64,000 nucleotides of DNA, taken from positions 1 to 64,000 of the forward strand of contig JAFGDZ010000069.1 in the NCBI GenBank assembly GCA_016931855.1, given 5' to 3'. The stretch comes from Bacteroidales bacterium. GTDB taxonomy: Bacteria; Bacteroidota; Bacteroidia; Bacteroidales; Tenuifilaceae. The translations under genes and the position numbers were made by a program. Shown here piece after piece: positions 9,916-19,549 of this stretch. The stretch's first letter is position 1; each line of letters opens with the position of its first letter. The notes under the pieces are model-generated. The model was not told the DNA's origin. It saw only the letters and a list, made by a program, of their open reading frames with translations, and searched no databases.

Positions 9916-11619
9916 ATGGGATTTAGATATACTTTAAGCGCCTTTATACTACTTAACATAAGCTCTTTAGCTGTAGCGCAGGTCAATTTTGCTGGACCAC
10001 TTAAAGGAGCACTTAATCTTTCTGGCGCATACGGCGAAATAAGAACGGACCACTTGCATACGGGTATTGATTACAGAACTGGGGGTAAGATTGGCCTAAA
10101 GGTTTACGCTATTGATAAAGGCTACATATCAAGAATCAAATTTAGTCCGAACGGATACGGTAAGGCGGTTTACATTACTCATCCTAATGGAACAACATCG
10201 GTTTATGCTCACTTAGACATGCTGGCCGAGCCCTTTGCCTCTTTTGTTAAGGATTACCAGTATAGCAAGCAATCGTTTGCTGTTGATATGGCGCTAAGGC
10301 CAAAGGATCTACCCGTTGCGCATGGACAGCTTATTGCCTGGAGCGGAAACTCTGGTAGTTCTGGTGGGCCTCATCTTCATTTCGAAATACGCAACACCAA
10401 AACACAGCATACGCTAAACCCAAACTTTTATGGGTTCCTTGCAACGGATAATCTTAAGCCAGAAATAAGAACCATTGCTATTTATAGAGCAGATAGCACA
10501 ACGCTTATAAACGGGAAAGCCCAAAACATTATACGCAACGTAAAGCTGCCGCTTAGGCCTGCTGCTGATACCATTAGGGTATCGGGATCAGTTGGGTTTG
10601 GGATTGAGGCATACGACTGGCTAACCCCACAAAGCACGCGTACTGGCATTTACTCTGCTATGTACACACTTAATGCCGATACCGTTTTTCGCTTTAAAGC
10701 CGACAGCCTCTCTTTTAGCCAAGGGCGCTACGTTAATAGCCTTACCGATTATGGGCTAAGGCAACAAACAGGGAAGCGTGTAGTAAAACTATTTATTGAA
10801 CCCAACAATAAGCTAATGGGCTACTACGTTTCGCCCAAAACCCAGCAAGGATACCTTGCAATACTCCCAGATAGCATCTACAACATAAAGCTAATAGCTG
10901 CCGATGCGACTGGCCTATTCGCTGCTATCGACCTAGTTATTAAAGGGGAGAAACAAGCTAAAGGGCCATTTGTTCCTGCAACAGCACCAGCAAACCACCA
11001 CTTTATAGCCTTTAATAAAAGCTTTAGCGTTACTACCAATAGCGTATCTATCCATATCCCCAAAGATGCGTTTTACACTAACACCTACTTTAGCTACAGT
11101 ATAGCCGAAAGCAGCGAAAAAGAAGCTATAGGGCCAACGTACATTATTGGTAGCCCAAACATTCCGCTGCACAAACCATACTCCCTTGAGCTGAGCCTAA
11201 AGGACAGCAAAGGCATCAATCTAAAAAAGGTTTGCATTGCTAGGGTTGACAAAGACGGAAAGCAGAAGTACATGGGCGGAATATATCAGAACGGATACGT
11301 TAAAACAACCCTTCGCACTTTTGGAGCCTTTACTATTGCTACTGATACTATTCCCCCAGTAGTTGTACCGTTAAAAAGAACGGTAAATGGAAAAACTACT
11401 CTAAGATTCCGTGTTTACGACAACTTCTCTGATATAGCAAAGGTAAATGGGTACATTAATGGAACTTGGGCTCTATTTGAATACGACCCTAAAAATGAAC
11501 TCGTGCTATACGAACTCGACAAGGAAAGGGTAACCCCTGAAGGGGTACACCACATTAAACTTATTGCCGAGGATGGCTTAGGAAACATTTCGACCTTTGA
11601 GTCAACTTTTTCGTTTTAG
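9916..11619 (+). CDS. Secreted M23 family metallopeptidase
   Basis: This 567-residue protein has a signal peptide of about 21 residues ending SLAVAQ, followed by an M23 (LytM/lysostaphin-type) zinc peptidase domain at about residues 40-160. Zinc ligands are visible in HTGIDYR and in GGPHLHFE. The remaining roughly 400 residues are beta-rich with no domain I recognise. M23 enzymes cut peptidoglycan cross-bridges or, when degenerate, activate amidases; here both histidine motifs are intact. An unusually good GGAGG lies five bases before the ATG. An acyltransferase gene follows 42 bases later, so this may be an envelope operon. Confidence 0.9.
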   Translation: MGFRYTLSAFILLNISSLAVAQVNFAGPLKGALNLSGAYGEIRTDHLHTGIDYRTGGKIGLKVYAIDKGYISRIKFSPNGYGKAVYITHPNGTTSVYAHLDMLAEPFASFVKDYQYSKQSFAVDMALRPKDLPVAHGQLIAWSGNSGSSGGPHLHFEIRNTKTQHTLNPNFYGFLATDNLKPEIRTIAIYRADSTTLINGKAQNIIRNVKLPLRPAADTIRVSGSVGFGIEAYDWLTPQSTRTGIYSAMYTLNADTVFRFKADSLSFSQGRYVNSLTDYGLRQQTGKRVVKLFIEPNNKLMGYYVSPKTQQGYLAILPDSIYNIKLIAADATGLFAAIDLVIKGEKQAKGPFVPATAPANHHFIAFNKSFSVTTNSVSIHIPKDAFYTNTYFSYSIAESSEKEAIGPTYIIGSPNIPLHKPYSLELSLKDSKGINLKKVCIARVDKDGKQKYMGGIYQNGYVKTTLRTFGAFTIATDTIPPVVVPLKRTVNGKTTLRFRVYDNFSDIAKVNGYINGTWALFEYDPKNELVLYELDKERVTPEGVHHIKLIAEDGLGNISTFESTFSF

Positions 11620-11661
11620 AACGTATATATGGTTGACAAAACTTAACACTCCCTCCTCTCT

Positions 11662-12549
11662 ATGCTTTCTCATGCGCTACTGTTTGGGCTGTTTTTTATT
11701 GGGCTACTGATTGTTGCAGCAATTCCGTGGTCGCTACTCTACGGATTTAGCAATATCATCGCCTTGCTTTTCAGCAAAGCCATAAGGTACCGCCATGCAG
11801 TAATGAAAGAGAATCTAGCCCTTGCGTTTCCCGAAAAATTGGAGGAGGAAAGAGACGAGATAATTGCCAAAAACTACAGAAACCTAGCCGATATAACCGT
11901 TGAAGCGCTACGCGGGTTCTTTATGAGCAGGCAACAAGTAAGGAAACGGCATAAAATTATTAACCCTGAACTACTTGATGCATACTACAGCAAGGGGCAA
12001 AGCGTTATTGGCGTTGCAGGGCATTTTAACAACTGGGAGTGGGGAGCGCTATCGGCAGGATTGCAAATTAAGCACAAGCCAATTGCCCTTTATAAACCCC
12101 TTGCCAATCCACTTATTGATAGCTTTATGAGGTGGACCCGCGCCAAAAAGGGAACAGTAATGGCATCGAACGCTAAAACTGCGGAGGCGTTTGAATCTAC
12201 AAAGAATGAGACTTGCATATATATACTTATTGCCGACCAGAGTCCGGTAGATTTGGAGAAAGCCTACTGGCTTACCTTTCTTAATCAGGAAACAGCCTGT
12301 TTGCATGGGCCAGAGAAATACGCTAGCAAGTATAACTACCCAGTAATTTACATCGATATTCAACGAGTAAAAAGGGGGCAATACGAGATACATCTGTCCG
12401 AACTGGCAACAAGCCCCACCGAGCTGCCAGAGGGAGCGCTAACCGAAGCGTACATGCGCAAGCTGGAGGAAAGCATAAAGCAAACACCGCATGCATGGCT
12501 GTGGACGCATAGGCGGTGGAAGCGTACAAGAAAAGTAAAAAGCGCATAA
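11662..12549 (+). CDS. Lipid A biosynthesis acyltransferase (LpxL/HtrB family)
   Basis: This inner-membrane acyltransferase of 295 residues has an N-terminal membrane helix (residues 4-40) and the family catalytic motif H-X4-E in AGHFNNWEWG near residue 119. LpxL/LpxM-type enzymes add a secondary acyl chain to lipid A on the cytoplasmic face. The basic C-terminal tail WTHRRWKRTR is common in the family. It could instead acylate an aminolipid, since Bacteroidota carry several LpxL-like genes. It follows the M23 peptidase gene closely on the same strand. Confidence 0.88.
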   Translation: MLSHALLFGLFFIGLLIVAAIPWSLLYGFSNIIALLFSKAIRYRHAVMKENLALAFPEKLEEERDEIIAKNYRNLADITVEALRGFFMSRQQVRKRHKIINPELLDAYYSKGQSVIGVAGHFNNWEWGALSAGLQIKHKPIALYKPLANPLIDSFMRWTRAKKGTVMASNAKTAEAFESTKNETCIYILIADQSPVDLEKAYWLTFLNQETACLHGPEKYASKYNYPVIYIDIQRVKRGQYEIHLSELATSPTELPEGALTEAYMRKLEESIKQTPHAWLWTHRRWKRTRKVKSA

Positions 12550-12656
12550 CCAAATTGACCTTAGCAAAAGCCATTAGCCAAAACTTAAACAGAATCCTAT
12601 TAGGTTAGGTTATCGTTTTATATATTTGAGCCACCATAAATAAAATATTCTTAAGC

Positions 12657-13361
12657 ATGAAATCATCTATTCGTTACGTAGCCATTGCAATTGCGGTTCT
12701 TATTCCCATTGTATCAGTTGCAATAAACTACAATAACAAACAAGTAGCAATAATATCGTACAGCGTTAGCATTGATGATGCCTGTATGCAAAAAATAAAA
12801 GCTTACGAAGAGCTCTTTCCATCCGTTGATAAAGAAAAGGCCGACAGAGTTATAGCTCGCATAAAAGATGTATCGTACGCTTTTTTTGAGGAACAACTTG
12901 AGCGCGAAGTGGGCATGTACATCCTTCCGCTAAATGCATTTGGAAGCAAGTTTGATTATGATGTATATGGCTATCCCGACATGTCTATAAACAAGGCCAT
13001 GCGCAAGGGAAACTCAAAATACTATATAAAAGTTGAGCTTATAATCACACAAAAGCCTTCAGAAACAAACGGTAAGCTATTCGGGATAATTAACGACTCA
13101 ACTCCAGCCCAAGAGATAGAAGAAGAGAATAGCGTAGAAACAATACAGCCAGTAATTCTTTACAACATAACTACATACTCAGAGAAAGGGGTTCTACCAA
13201 TAGATAAATTCTCTGCAGAAATTACCGCAACGGAGGCATTGCCGCTATCAAACGAGTTTTTACATGGACTAATCAACAACGAGCATAAGGACGATGGTTC
13301 TACCCTAATGAGCCTAATAGACCTTGCCATTGCCCGTTTAGCCCGAAACATAAAGGGATAA
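12657..13361 (+). CDS. Exported or membrane-anchored protein of unknown function
   Basis: I do not recognise this 234-residue protein. It starts with a hydrophobic segment (residues 6-22) that is either a signal peptide with no clear cleavage site or a membrane anchor. The rest looks soluble and mixed alpha/beta, with an acidic stretch (EIEEENSVET) near residue 145. It sits 10 bases before anmK and 107 bases after a lipid A-type acyltransferase gene, so an envelope role is plausible but unproven. TATATTTG at 12621-12628, a good -7 element without a clear -33, may start its transcription. Confidence 0.8.
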   Translation: MKSSIRYVAIAIAVLIPIVSVAINYNNKQVAIISYSVSIDDACMQKIKAYEELFPSVDKEKADRVIARIKDVSYAFFEEQLEREVGMYILPLNAFGSKFDYDVYGYPDMSINKAMRKGNSKYYIKVELIITQKPSETNGKLFGIINDSTPAQEIEEENSVETIQPVILYNITTYSEKGVLPIDKFSAEITATEALPLSNEFLHGLINNEHKDDGSTLMSLIDLAIARLARNIKG

Positions 13362-13371
13362 GATAAAAAGG

Positions 13372-14463
13372 ATGAGAGAATCGCTTTTTAACCTAATAGC
13401 CCAACCGCCCTCCACCATAAGGGCGGTTGGCATTATGTCTGGAACCTCGCTAGATGGACTAGACCTGTGCCTAAGCGATTTCCGCTACGAAAACAGCAAA
13501 TGGGATTTTGCCATAGTTAAGGCAACAACCCTCCCCTACTCTCCCGAGATAAAGCGCAGCCTAACAGAAGCATTTAGCCTGACAGGCGCAGAGCTTTGCG
13601 CACTAGACTTTGAGTATGGCAAGTGGATAGGAGAACGTATTAATGAATTTGTAGCAGACGTTAACCCGAAGCCCAACATTATTGGATCTCATGGCCATAC
13701 CATTTTTCATCAGCCCAGCTTAGGCTACACCACACAAATAGGCAAAGGCGCAGCAATATCTGCAGTAACAGGAATCCCATGCGTTTCGGATTTTAGATCG
13801 GGCGATGTGGCGCGCGGAGGCCAAGGGGCTCCATTGGTGCCCATTGGTGACCGCCTCCTTTTCTCCAGCTACAATTGGTGCCTTAATATTGGTGGAATAG
13901 CCAATATATCTACCCAAAAGGATAGCCAGCAATTAGCGTGGGATATTTGTCCTGCAAACATGATTTTAAACGCTTTGGCCAACAAGCAGGGCAAGCCATA
14001 CGATAGTAACGGAGACTTAGGAAGGGAAGGAGCCATTTTAACAAATTTGCTTGACAAGCTAAATAGCCTACCATATTACCAAAGCACACCACCAAAATCG
14101 TTAGGAAGGGAGTGGTTTGAAACGCACTTCTACCCGCTATTTGTCAGCGACGACAGCAGCATTAGCAATTTGCTTGCAACTACTTACGAGCATATTAGCC
14201 ATCAAATAGCCCAAAGCATACCTAGCAATGCCAGCGGCAAGCTACTAGTTACTGGAGGAGGAGCACATAATGATTTTCTTATAGAAAAGATTAAGGAAAA
14301 AGCCAACATAAGCATTGTTGTACCAAACAAGCAAACGGTTGATTTTAAAGAGGCTCTTGTTTTCGCATTCCTATCAGTTCTATACATAAAGGGCGAAGCA
14401 GGTAGCCTTAGCTCTGTTACTGGTGCAACAGCCAGTTCTATTGCAGGAGTTCTATCGCTATAG
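13372..14463 (+). CDS. anmK: Anhydro-N-acetylmuramic acid kinase
   Basis: This 363-residue cytoplasmic kinase cleaves and phosphorylates 1,6-anhydro-MurNAc to MurNAc-6-phosphate during cell-wall recycling. The N-terminal phosphate-binding motif GIMSGTSLDGLDL is near residue 20, the substrate/ATP region DFRSGDVARGGQGAPL near 140, and GGIANIS and the late GGGAHND motif are present. Length is normal for the family. It begins 10 bases after the stop of the unknown exported protein, so the two are probably translated from one mRNA. Confidence 0.95.
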   Translation: MRESLFNLIAQPPSTIRAVGIMSGTSLDGLDLCLSDFRYENSKWDFAIVKATTLPYSPEIKRSLTEAFSLTGAELCALDFEYGKWIGERINEFVADVNPKPNIIGSHGHTIFHQPSLGYTTQIGKGAAISAVTGIPCVSDFRSGDVARGGQGAPLVPIGDRLLFSSYNWCLNIGGIANISTQKDSQQLAWDICPANMILNALANKQGKPYDSNGDLGREGAILTNLLDKLNSLPYYQSTPPKSLGREWFETHFYPLFVSDDSSISNLLATTYEHISHQIAQSIPSNASGKLLVTGGGAHNDFLIEKIKEKANISIVVPNKQTVDFKEALVFAFLSVLYIKGEAGSLSSVTGATASSIAGVLSL

Positions 14464-14595
14464 TAGAATTGCCCTAGAAAATCCCCCCTAAAATATGGAG
14501 CATAGCTAAACCGAGTACAACCATTGGAATCAAAAAAAAGGATATTTAATCCCTTTTTCTATTTTTGTAAAAACGAAAAACCAAATATCAAGCAA

Positions 14596-16359
14596 ATGAT
14601 GAAAAGAAAAATCAGCAGATTACTGACTTTTGCCCTTACGGGAGCATTTGTGCTTGCAGCGCAAACCAGCGATGCCTGCACCAACTTTTTAGTAACAAAA
14701 GGAGCATCAACCGATGGGTCAACCTTTGTTACCTATGCAGCCGATTCCCACTACCTGTATGGTGAGCTGTACTTTCGTCCAGCAATGGATTACCCTGCAG
14801 GAACCCTGCAAAAAATTTACGAATGGGATACAGGAAAATTCCTAGGCGAAATACCCCAGGTTGCCCATACATACAAGGTAATTGGCAACATGAACGAGCA
14901 CCAAGTAACCATTGGTGAAACCACTTACGGTGGACGTGGCGAACTTGTTGACACCACTGGAATTATTGACTATGGTAGCCTTATTTACACTACCCTACAG
15001 CGCGCAAAGAACGCTCGCGAAGCCATTAAGGTTTTCCATGAGCTGGTTAGCACTCATGGCTACTACAGCAGCGGGGAATCATTCTCCATTGCCGACCAAA
15101 ATGAGGTTTGGGTACTTGAGCTTATTGGAAAAGGAACCAAAATGCAGGTTAACAAGAAAACCAAGCAGCCATACAACGCCAATAAAGGCGCCGTTTGGGT
15201 GGCAATTCGCATTCCCGATGGTTACGTTTCGGCTCATGCCAACCAGGCCAGGATAACAACCTTCCCTCTAGCCAATGGCAAAACATCTATCACCACAAAG
15301 GATATGAAAAAGATATTCAATCCTGAGGTTGAGGTTGTTTACGCTCACGACGTTATTAGCTTTGCTCGCGAAATGAAGTACTTTGATGGCAAGGATGCTG
15401 ATTTCAGCTTCTCCGACACCTACGCTCCAGTTGACTTTGGCGCAGCACGCTTCTCTGAGGCTCGTGTTTGGTCGTTCTTTAAAAATATCAACAAGGATAT
15501 GTGGGCTTACCAGGACTACGCAAAAGGCCACAACCTTTCGCACCGTATGCCCCTTTACGTTAAGCCAGACCGTAAGCTTAGCGCCAAGGATTTGATGCAA
15601 AACATGCGCGACCATTACGAAGGAACCGACCTTGACATGACCACCGACATGGGAGCTGGCCCACATGCACTTCCTTACCGCTGGCGTCCGCTTACCTGGA
15701 AATACGAAGATAAAACCTACTTTAACGAGCGCGCTATTGGTACACAGCAAACAGGGTTCTCTTTTGTTGCACAAATGCGTAGCTGGTTACCTAATGCAAT
15801 TGGTGGTATTTACTGGTTTGCTGTTGACGATGCATCAACCTGTGTTTACACTCCGCTTTACGCTGGATTGGAAAAATGCCCCGAGACCTTTGCCGAGAAC
15901 AATGGGGACATGCTTAACTACTCAAGCACCGCTGCGTTCTGGGCTTTCAATAAAGTATCGAACTTTGCATACCTACGTTACGATGTAATGAGCAAGGATA
16001 TCATAAAGGTTCAGCAGGAGCTTGAGGATATGTTCATTGCCAACACTGCAAATGTGGACTCTGAGGCAAAAATGCTACTTGCTGTTTCTCCAGAGAAAGC
16101 AAACGAGTACCTTACCGAGTACTCTGTAAGCAACGCAAATGCTGTTACCGAACGTTGGAATAAGCTATTTGAGTACCTCCTAATTAAGTACATTGATGGA
16201 AACATCAAGCAAGAAAAGGATGGTAAGTTTATTTACAATGAGTACAACAATGGCACACCAGCATCAGTATCGAATCCACAGTATCCAGAGTGGTGGAAGA
16301 AGATGCTAATTGAGCAAACTGGCGATAAGCTAGAGTACAGAGGCGGAGAATCGCACTAG
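14596..16359 (+). CDS. Secreted C69 family dipeptidase
   Basis: This peptidase has a signal peptide ending near TSDA, followed directly by the catalytic N-terminal cysteine of the mature enzyme (CTNFLVTKGAS). That layout is typical of C69 (PepD-like) N-terminal nucleophile dipeptidases exported by Bacteroidota. I chose the ATG at 14596 (587 residues), which gives a compact basic signal peptide (the next codon is also ATG). The open frame extends to a TTG at 14524, but the extra residues are unlikely, because TATTTTTG at 14560-14567 looks like a -7 promoter element inside that extension. It probably supplies amino acids from dipeptides in the periplasm. Confidence 0.9.
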   Translation: MMKRKISRLLTFALTGAFVLAAQTSDACTNFLVTKGASTDGSTFVTYAADSHYLYGELYFRPAMDYPAGTLQKIYEWDTGKFLGEIPQVAHTYKVIGNMNEHQVTIGETTYGGRGELVDTTGIIDYGSLIYTTLQRAKNAREAIKVFHELVSTHGYYSSGESFSIADQNEVWVLELIGKGTKMQVNKKTKQPYNANKGAVWVAIRIPDGYVSAHANQARITTFPLANGKTSITTKDMKKIFNPEVEVVYAHDVISFAREMKYFDGKDADFSFSDTYAPVDFGAARFSEARVWSFFKNINKDMWAYQDYAKGHNLSHRMPLYVKPDRKLSAKDLMQNMRDHYEGTDLDMTTDMGAGPHALPYRWRPLTWKYEDKTYFNERAIGTQQTGFSFVAQMRSWLPNAIGGIYWFAVDDASTCVYTPLYAGLEKCPETFAENNGDMLNYSSTAAFWAFNKVSNFAYLRYDVMSKDIIKVQQELEDMFIANTANVDSEAKMLLAVSPEKANEYLTEYSVSNANAVTERWNKLFEYLLIKYIDGNIKQEKDGKFIYNEYNNGTPASVSNPQYPEWWKKMLIEQTGDKLEYRGGESH

Positions 16360-16380
16360 TACTACTCCCCCCATATAGCA

Positions 16381-16417
16381 AAGCGGGCAAACCACAAGGT
16401 TTGCCCGCTTTCTTTTT
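16381..16417. terminator. Bidirectional terminator between the C69 dipeptidase and purC
   Basis: A 13-base inverted repeat AAGCGGGCAAACC / GGTTTGCCCGCTT with an ACAA loop, followed by TCTTTTT on the plus strand, lies between two convergent genes. Confidence 0.85.
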
Positions 16418-16460
16418 ACATTATCAACAAGAAGAAGTCCTTTTTACAAGTAAAGGCTTA

Positions 16461-17411
16461 CTATAGAGCCTTTAACGCCTCAAGAACATTGGCCTCTATG
16501 CGTTTTAGCACATCGGCAGAATCGCCCTTAACAAAGGTTTCGCCTGTAATATGCTGGTATAGCTCAATGTAGCGCTGGCTGATACCCTCAACCACCTGAT
16601 CGGTCATATTGGGAACTGTTTCGCCAGGGTTACCCATAAACTTGTTATCCATTAACCACTCGCGAACAAACTCCTTAGAAAGCTGACGCTGAGCCTCACC
16701 CTTGGCAAAGCGCTCCTCGTAGCCCTCAAGATAGAAGTAACGCGATGAGTCGGGAGTATGAACCTCATCAATAAGATAAATTTTGCCATCCTTTTTGCCA
16801 AACTCGTACTTGGTGTCAACAAGGATTAAGCCACGCTCGCTAGCAATTTTTGAGCCCAGCTCAAATAGCTTATAGGTGTACTCCTCAAGCTGTGCGTAAT
16901 CTTCGGCTGAGACTAAACCGCTGCGAATAATCTCCTCACGAGAGATATTCTCGTCATGAGCACCTAGTTCGGCCTTTGTTGTAGGGGTAATAATTGGCTT
17001 AGGAAAAGCCTGATGCTCACGCATTCCGTCAGGAATAGGAACACCGCAGAGCTCACGCTCCCCATTTTTGTACGAACGCCACGACGATCCAGTTAGGTAT
17101 CCCCTAATAATCATCTCAACAGGAAAAGGCTCACACTTGTGGCCTATGGTAACCATTGGGTCGGGCGAGGAAATTTTCCAGTTAGGAACAATTGCTTTAG
17201 AAGCATCGAGAAACTTAGCGGCAATTTGGTTAAGCACCTGTCCCTTAAAAGGGATGCCCTTTGGAAGAACTACATCGAAGGCCGAGATTCTATCGGATGC
17301 CACCATTACCAAAATGTTGTTGTTGATGGTGTAAACATCGCGAACCTTACCGTGGTAAACACTGGTTTGTCCAGGAAATTGGAAGTCGGTCTGAACAATC
17401 GCTTTTTCCAT
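16461..17411 (-). CDS. purC: Phosphoribosylaminoimidazole-succinocarboxamide synthase
   Basis: This 316-residue SAICAR synthase joins CAIR and aspartate in purine synthesis. The N-terminal GKVRDVY motif, [14 protein letters not shown], the [13 protein letters not shown] region and the [11 protein letters not shown] motif are all present. The length is that of the longer bacterial/yeast-like form. It follows the phoH-type gene by 27 bases on the same strand, so the two are probably co-transcribed. Confidence 0.96.
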   Translation of the reverse strand: MEKAIVQTDFQFPGQTSVYHGKVRDVYTINNNILVMVASDRISAFDVVLPKGIPFKGQVLNQIAAKFLDASKAIVPNWKISSPDPMVTIGHKCEPFPVEMIIRGYLTGSSWRSYKNGERELCGVPIPDGMREHQAFPKPIITPTTKAELGAHDENISREEIIRSGLVSAEDYAQLEEYTYKLFELGSKIASERGLILVDTKYEFGKKDGKIYLIDEVHTPDSSRYFYLEGYEERFAKGEAQRQLSKEFVREWLMDNKFMGNPGETVPNMTDQVVEGISQRYIELYQHITGETFVKGDSADVLKRIEANVLEALKAL

Positions 17412-17438
17412 TGCTTTACAGGTTGTTGTGATTTATAA

Positions 17439-18425
17439 TTATGGAGTAATTAGCTCATTATTGGGCTTGTTTGCAGGAGCAGCATCAAGCGACTCGAATG
17501 CATTAACAATGTACTTAACCAGTTTATGGCGAATAATATCGCGAGTATCAAACTGCACAATGGCAATTCCCTTAACGTCATCAAGTATTTTAAGGGTTTT
17601 TACTAACCCCGAGTCCTCCTTGCGAGGTAAATCTATTTGGGTAACGTCGCCGGTAACAATAAACTTGGCATTCTTTCCCATTCGGGTAAGAAACATCTTC
17701 ATTTGGCTAAGGGTGGTGTTCTGCGCCTCATCAAGAATAACAAAGGCGTTATCCAGGGTTCTACCGCGCATAAAGGCTAGGGGTGCAATTTGCACGGTAC
17801 CGTCCTCCATGTACTCAATAAGCTTGCGGGGCGGAATCATATCGTGCAGCGCATCGTAAAGGGGCTGCAAGTATGGATCGAGCTTCTCCTTCATATCGCC
17901 TGGCAAAAAGCCAAGGCGCTCCCCTGCCTCAACAGCGGGGCGGGTAAGTATTATGCGCTTTACCTCTTTATTTTTAAGGGCACGAACGGCCAGTGCTATA
18001 GCCGTGTAGGTTTTTCCTGAACCAGCAGGACCAATGGCAAAAAGAAGGTCGTTTTTGGCATACTTGTCAACCAGGATCTGCTGATTAACGGTGCGAGCCT
18101 TTATAGCGCGGGCATGATTACCAAAAACAAGAACATCAGTAGTGTCATCCTCGGCCTTTGAGATAACCTCTGTGGTATTATTAATAAAATCCTCAACCTC
18201 AGCCTCCGATAAGGTTCGATACTTAGTGTAGTGCTCAACCATTTGGTTGATTTTCTCCTCGAACAGGTCTAAATCGATATCGTTACCAATAGCCTTTATT
18301 TCCTGACCTCGTGCGATGATTCTAAGCGTTGGGAAGTTGCGAACGAGAAGGTCGTACTTGGAATTATTTACTCCGTAAAGAATAACAGGATCAATACCTT
18401 CTACAAGAATTATGCGTTCACTCAT
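17439..18425 (-). CDS. PhoH family ATPase
   Basis: This 328-residue protein (from ATG 18425) is a PhoH/PhoL-type P-loop ATPase, a family linked to RNA metabolism and phosphate stress. It has Walker A GPAGSGKTYTA and Walker B FVILDEAQNTT, with the family's FMRGRTLDNAF segment before the latter. The frame extends upstream to 18503, but MSERIILVEGIDPV is the natural family N-terminus, and TATCTTTG-type -7 elements at 18501-18508 and 18536-18543 (minus) lie upstream of it. purC follows. The cellular substrate is not known from sequence. Confidence 0.92.
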   Translation of the reverse strand: MSERIILVEGIDPVILYGVNNSKYDLLVRNFPTLRIIARGQEIKAIGNDIDLDLFEEKINQMVEHYTKYRTLSEAEVEDFINNTTEVISKAEDDTTDVLVFGNHARAIKARTVNQQILVDKYAKNDLLFAIGPAGSGKTYTAIALAVRALKNKEVKRIILTRPAVEAGERLGFLPGDMKEKLDPYLQPLYDALHDMIPPRKLIEYMEDGTVQIAPLAFMRGRTLDNAFVILDEAQNTTLSQMKMFLTRMGKNAKFIVTGDVTQIDLPRKEDSGLVKTLKILDDVKGIAIVQFDTRDIIRHKLVKYIVNAFESLDAAPANKPNNELITP

Positions 18426-18603
18426 TAATTTGATGCTAGACGCTTTATTAGCTTTCCGGAGTTTTTTTGACCACCGAAAATACTGTTTAACAATAGGGGG
18501 CAAAGATAGTAGGGAACTTGATTATCTTTACCCTACAAAGATAGCAATAAGCAGGAACTTTTCTGAACCGAAAACAATAGTCCTGTTTATTTTTTACTTT
18601 AGA

Positions 18604-18634
18604 TTGAACACCTGAGCCTTTTTTCCCAAATTTG
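18604..18634 (+). promoter_or_regulatory. Promoter for the DUF62 gene
   Basis: TTG at 18604-18606 and CAAATTTG at 18627-18634 are 20 bases apart; the second is one base off the TAnnTTTG consensus. The implied start near 18641 is 18 bases before the ATG at 18659. Confidence 0.55.
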
Positions 18635-18658
18635 CACCGCCAACAGAGCGTACACAAA

Positions 18659-19450
18659 ATGGATGAAGTAAAGCCCATAGTGCTAACCCTTACTACCGAC
18701 TGGAACCAGCAGGACTACTACCTAGGAATGCTGAAGGGTCGGGTGGTATCGGCATGTCCATTTGTAAGCATTATGGATATAAGCCACCAAATACCTAGCT
18801 TTAATAATAGTCATGCCGCTTTTGTGGTAAGGAATAGCTACATGCACTTTCCCACGGGTAGCATTCATTTGGTTATGGTTAATAGCGAATCGGGACCTAA
18901 CGATAGGCTTTTGTACTTTAAAAAGAACGATCACCACTTCCTAATTCCCGACAATGGGCTTATTGGCCTGCTTTTTAAGGACTTTTCCGAAACGGTTTAT
19001 GCCATAGACTACACTGAGGTGGGCAGCTTTGCCTCTTTATCGGCCGTTGAAATAGCAACAACGGGACTTTGCAGTAACCGAGCGCCAAAGGAGTGGGCTA
19101 TATTGGCTACAGATTACGAAACGCATACTCAGCTTAGAGCCACAATTGATGAGTATGTTATTTCGGGAAGCGTTATTTACATTGATTCATACCATAACGC
19201 AATAACCAATATATCGCAAGAGCTGTTTGATAGAGTTGGCCGCAGCAGGCGATTTGACATACTGGTGCAGAGCAACCATAATAGGGTAAGTACCGTTAGC
19301 AATACCTACCGCGATGTTGAGCCTGGCGACCTCCTTGCCCTTTTTAACTCTGCCAACCTATTGGAAATTGCCATATGCAACGGTTACGCCGCACAGCTGC
19401 TTAACCTAAACATTGGCTCAAGCGTACGAATTAAGTTTTATGAAGCGTGA
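18659..19450 (+). CDS. SAM hydroxide adenosyltransferase (DUF62 family)
   Basis: This 263-residue protein belongs to the DUF62 family, related to fluorinase and chlorinase. Members without halogenase loops hydrolyse S-adenosylmethionine to adenosine and methionine. The N-terminal TLTTDWNQQDYYLGMLKG contains the conserved aspartates that position the water, and the two-domain layout is complete. The ATG at 18659 was chosen over a TTG at 18632, which overlaps the likely -7 element. It has no metabolic neighbours that add information. Confidence 0.85.
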   Translation: MDEVKPIVLTLTTDWNQQDYYLGMLKGRVVSACPFVSIMDISHQIPSFNNSHAAFVVRNSYMHFPTGSIHLVMVNSESGPNDRLLYFKKNDHHFLIPDNGLIGLLFKDFSETVYAIDYTEVGSFASLSAVEIATTGLCSNRAPKEWAILATDYETHTQLRATIDEYVISGSVIYIDSYHNAITNISQELFDRVGRSRRFDILVQSNHNRVSTVSNTYRDVEPGDLLALFNSANLLEIAICNGYAAQLLNLNIGSSVRIKFYEA

Positions 19451-19549
19451 AAGGACAACCGTTAAGCGCTGTTTATCTCTAGCAAAAGCCCTACGAGAGA
19501 ATCCTAATCTTAGAACGTTGAATAGTTAACACAAATCTCCTTTAATACC

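Noticed and set aside
15268-15774. 168-residue open frame on the minus strand
   Set aside because: It is antisense to the C69 dipeptidase, whose frame and motifs are clear.
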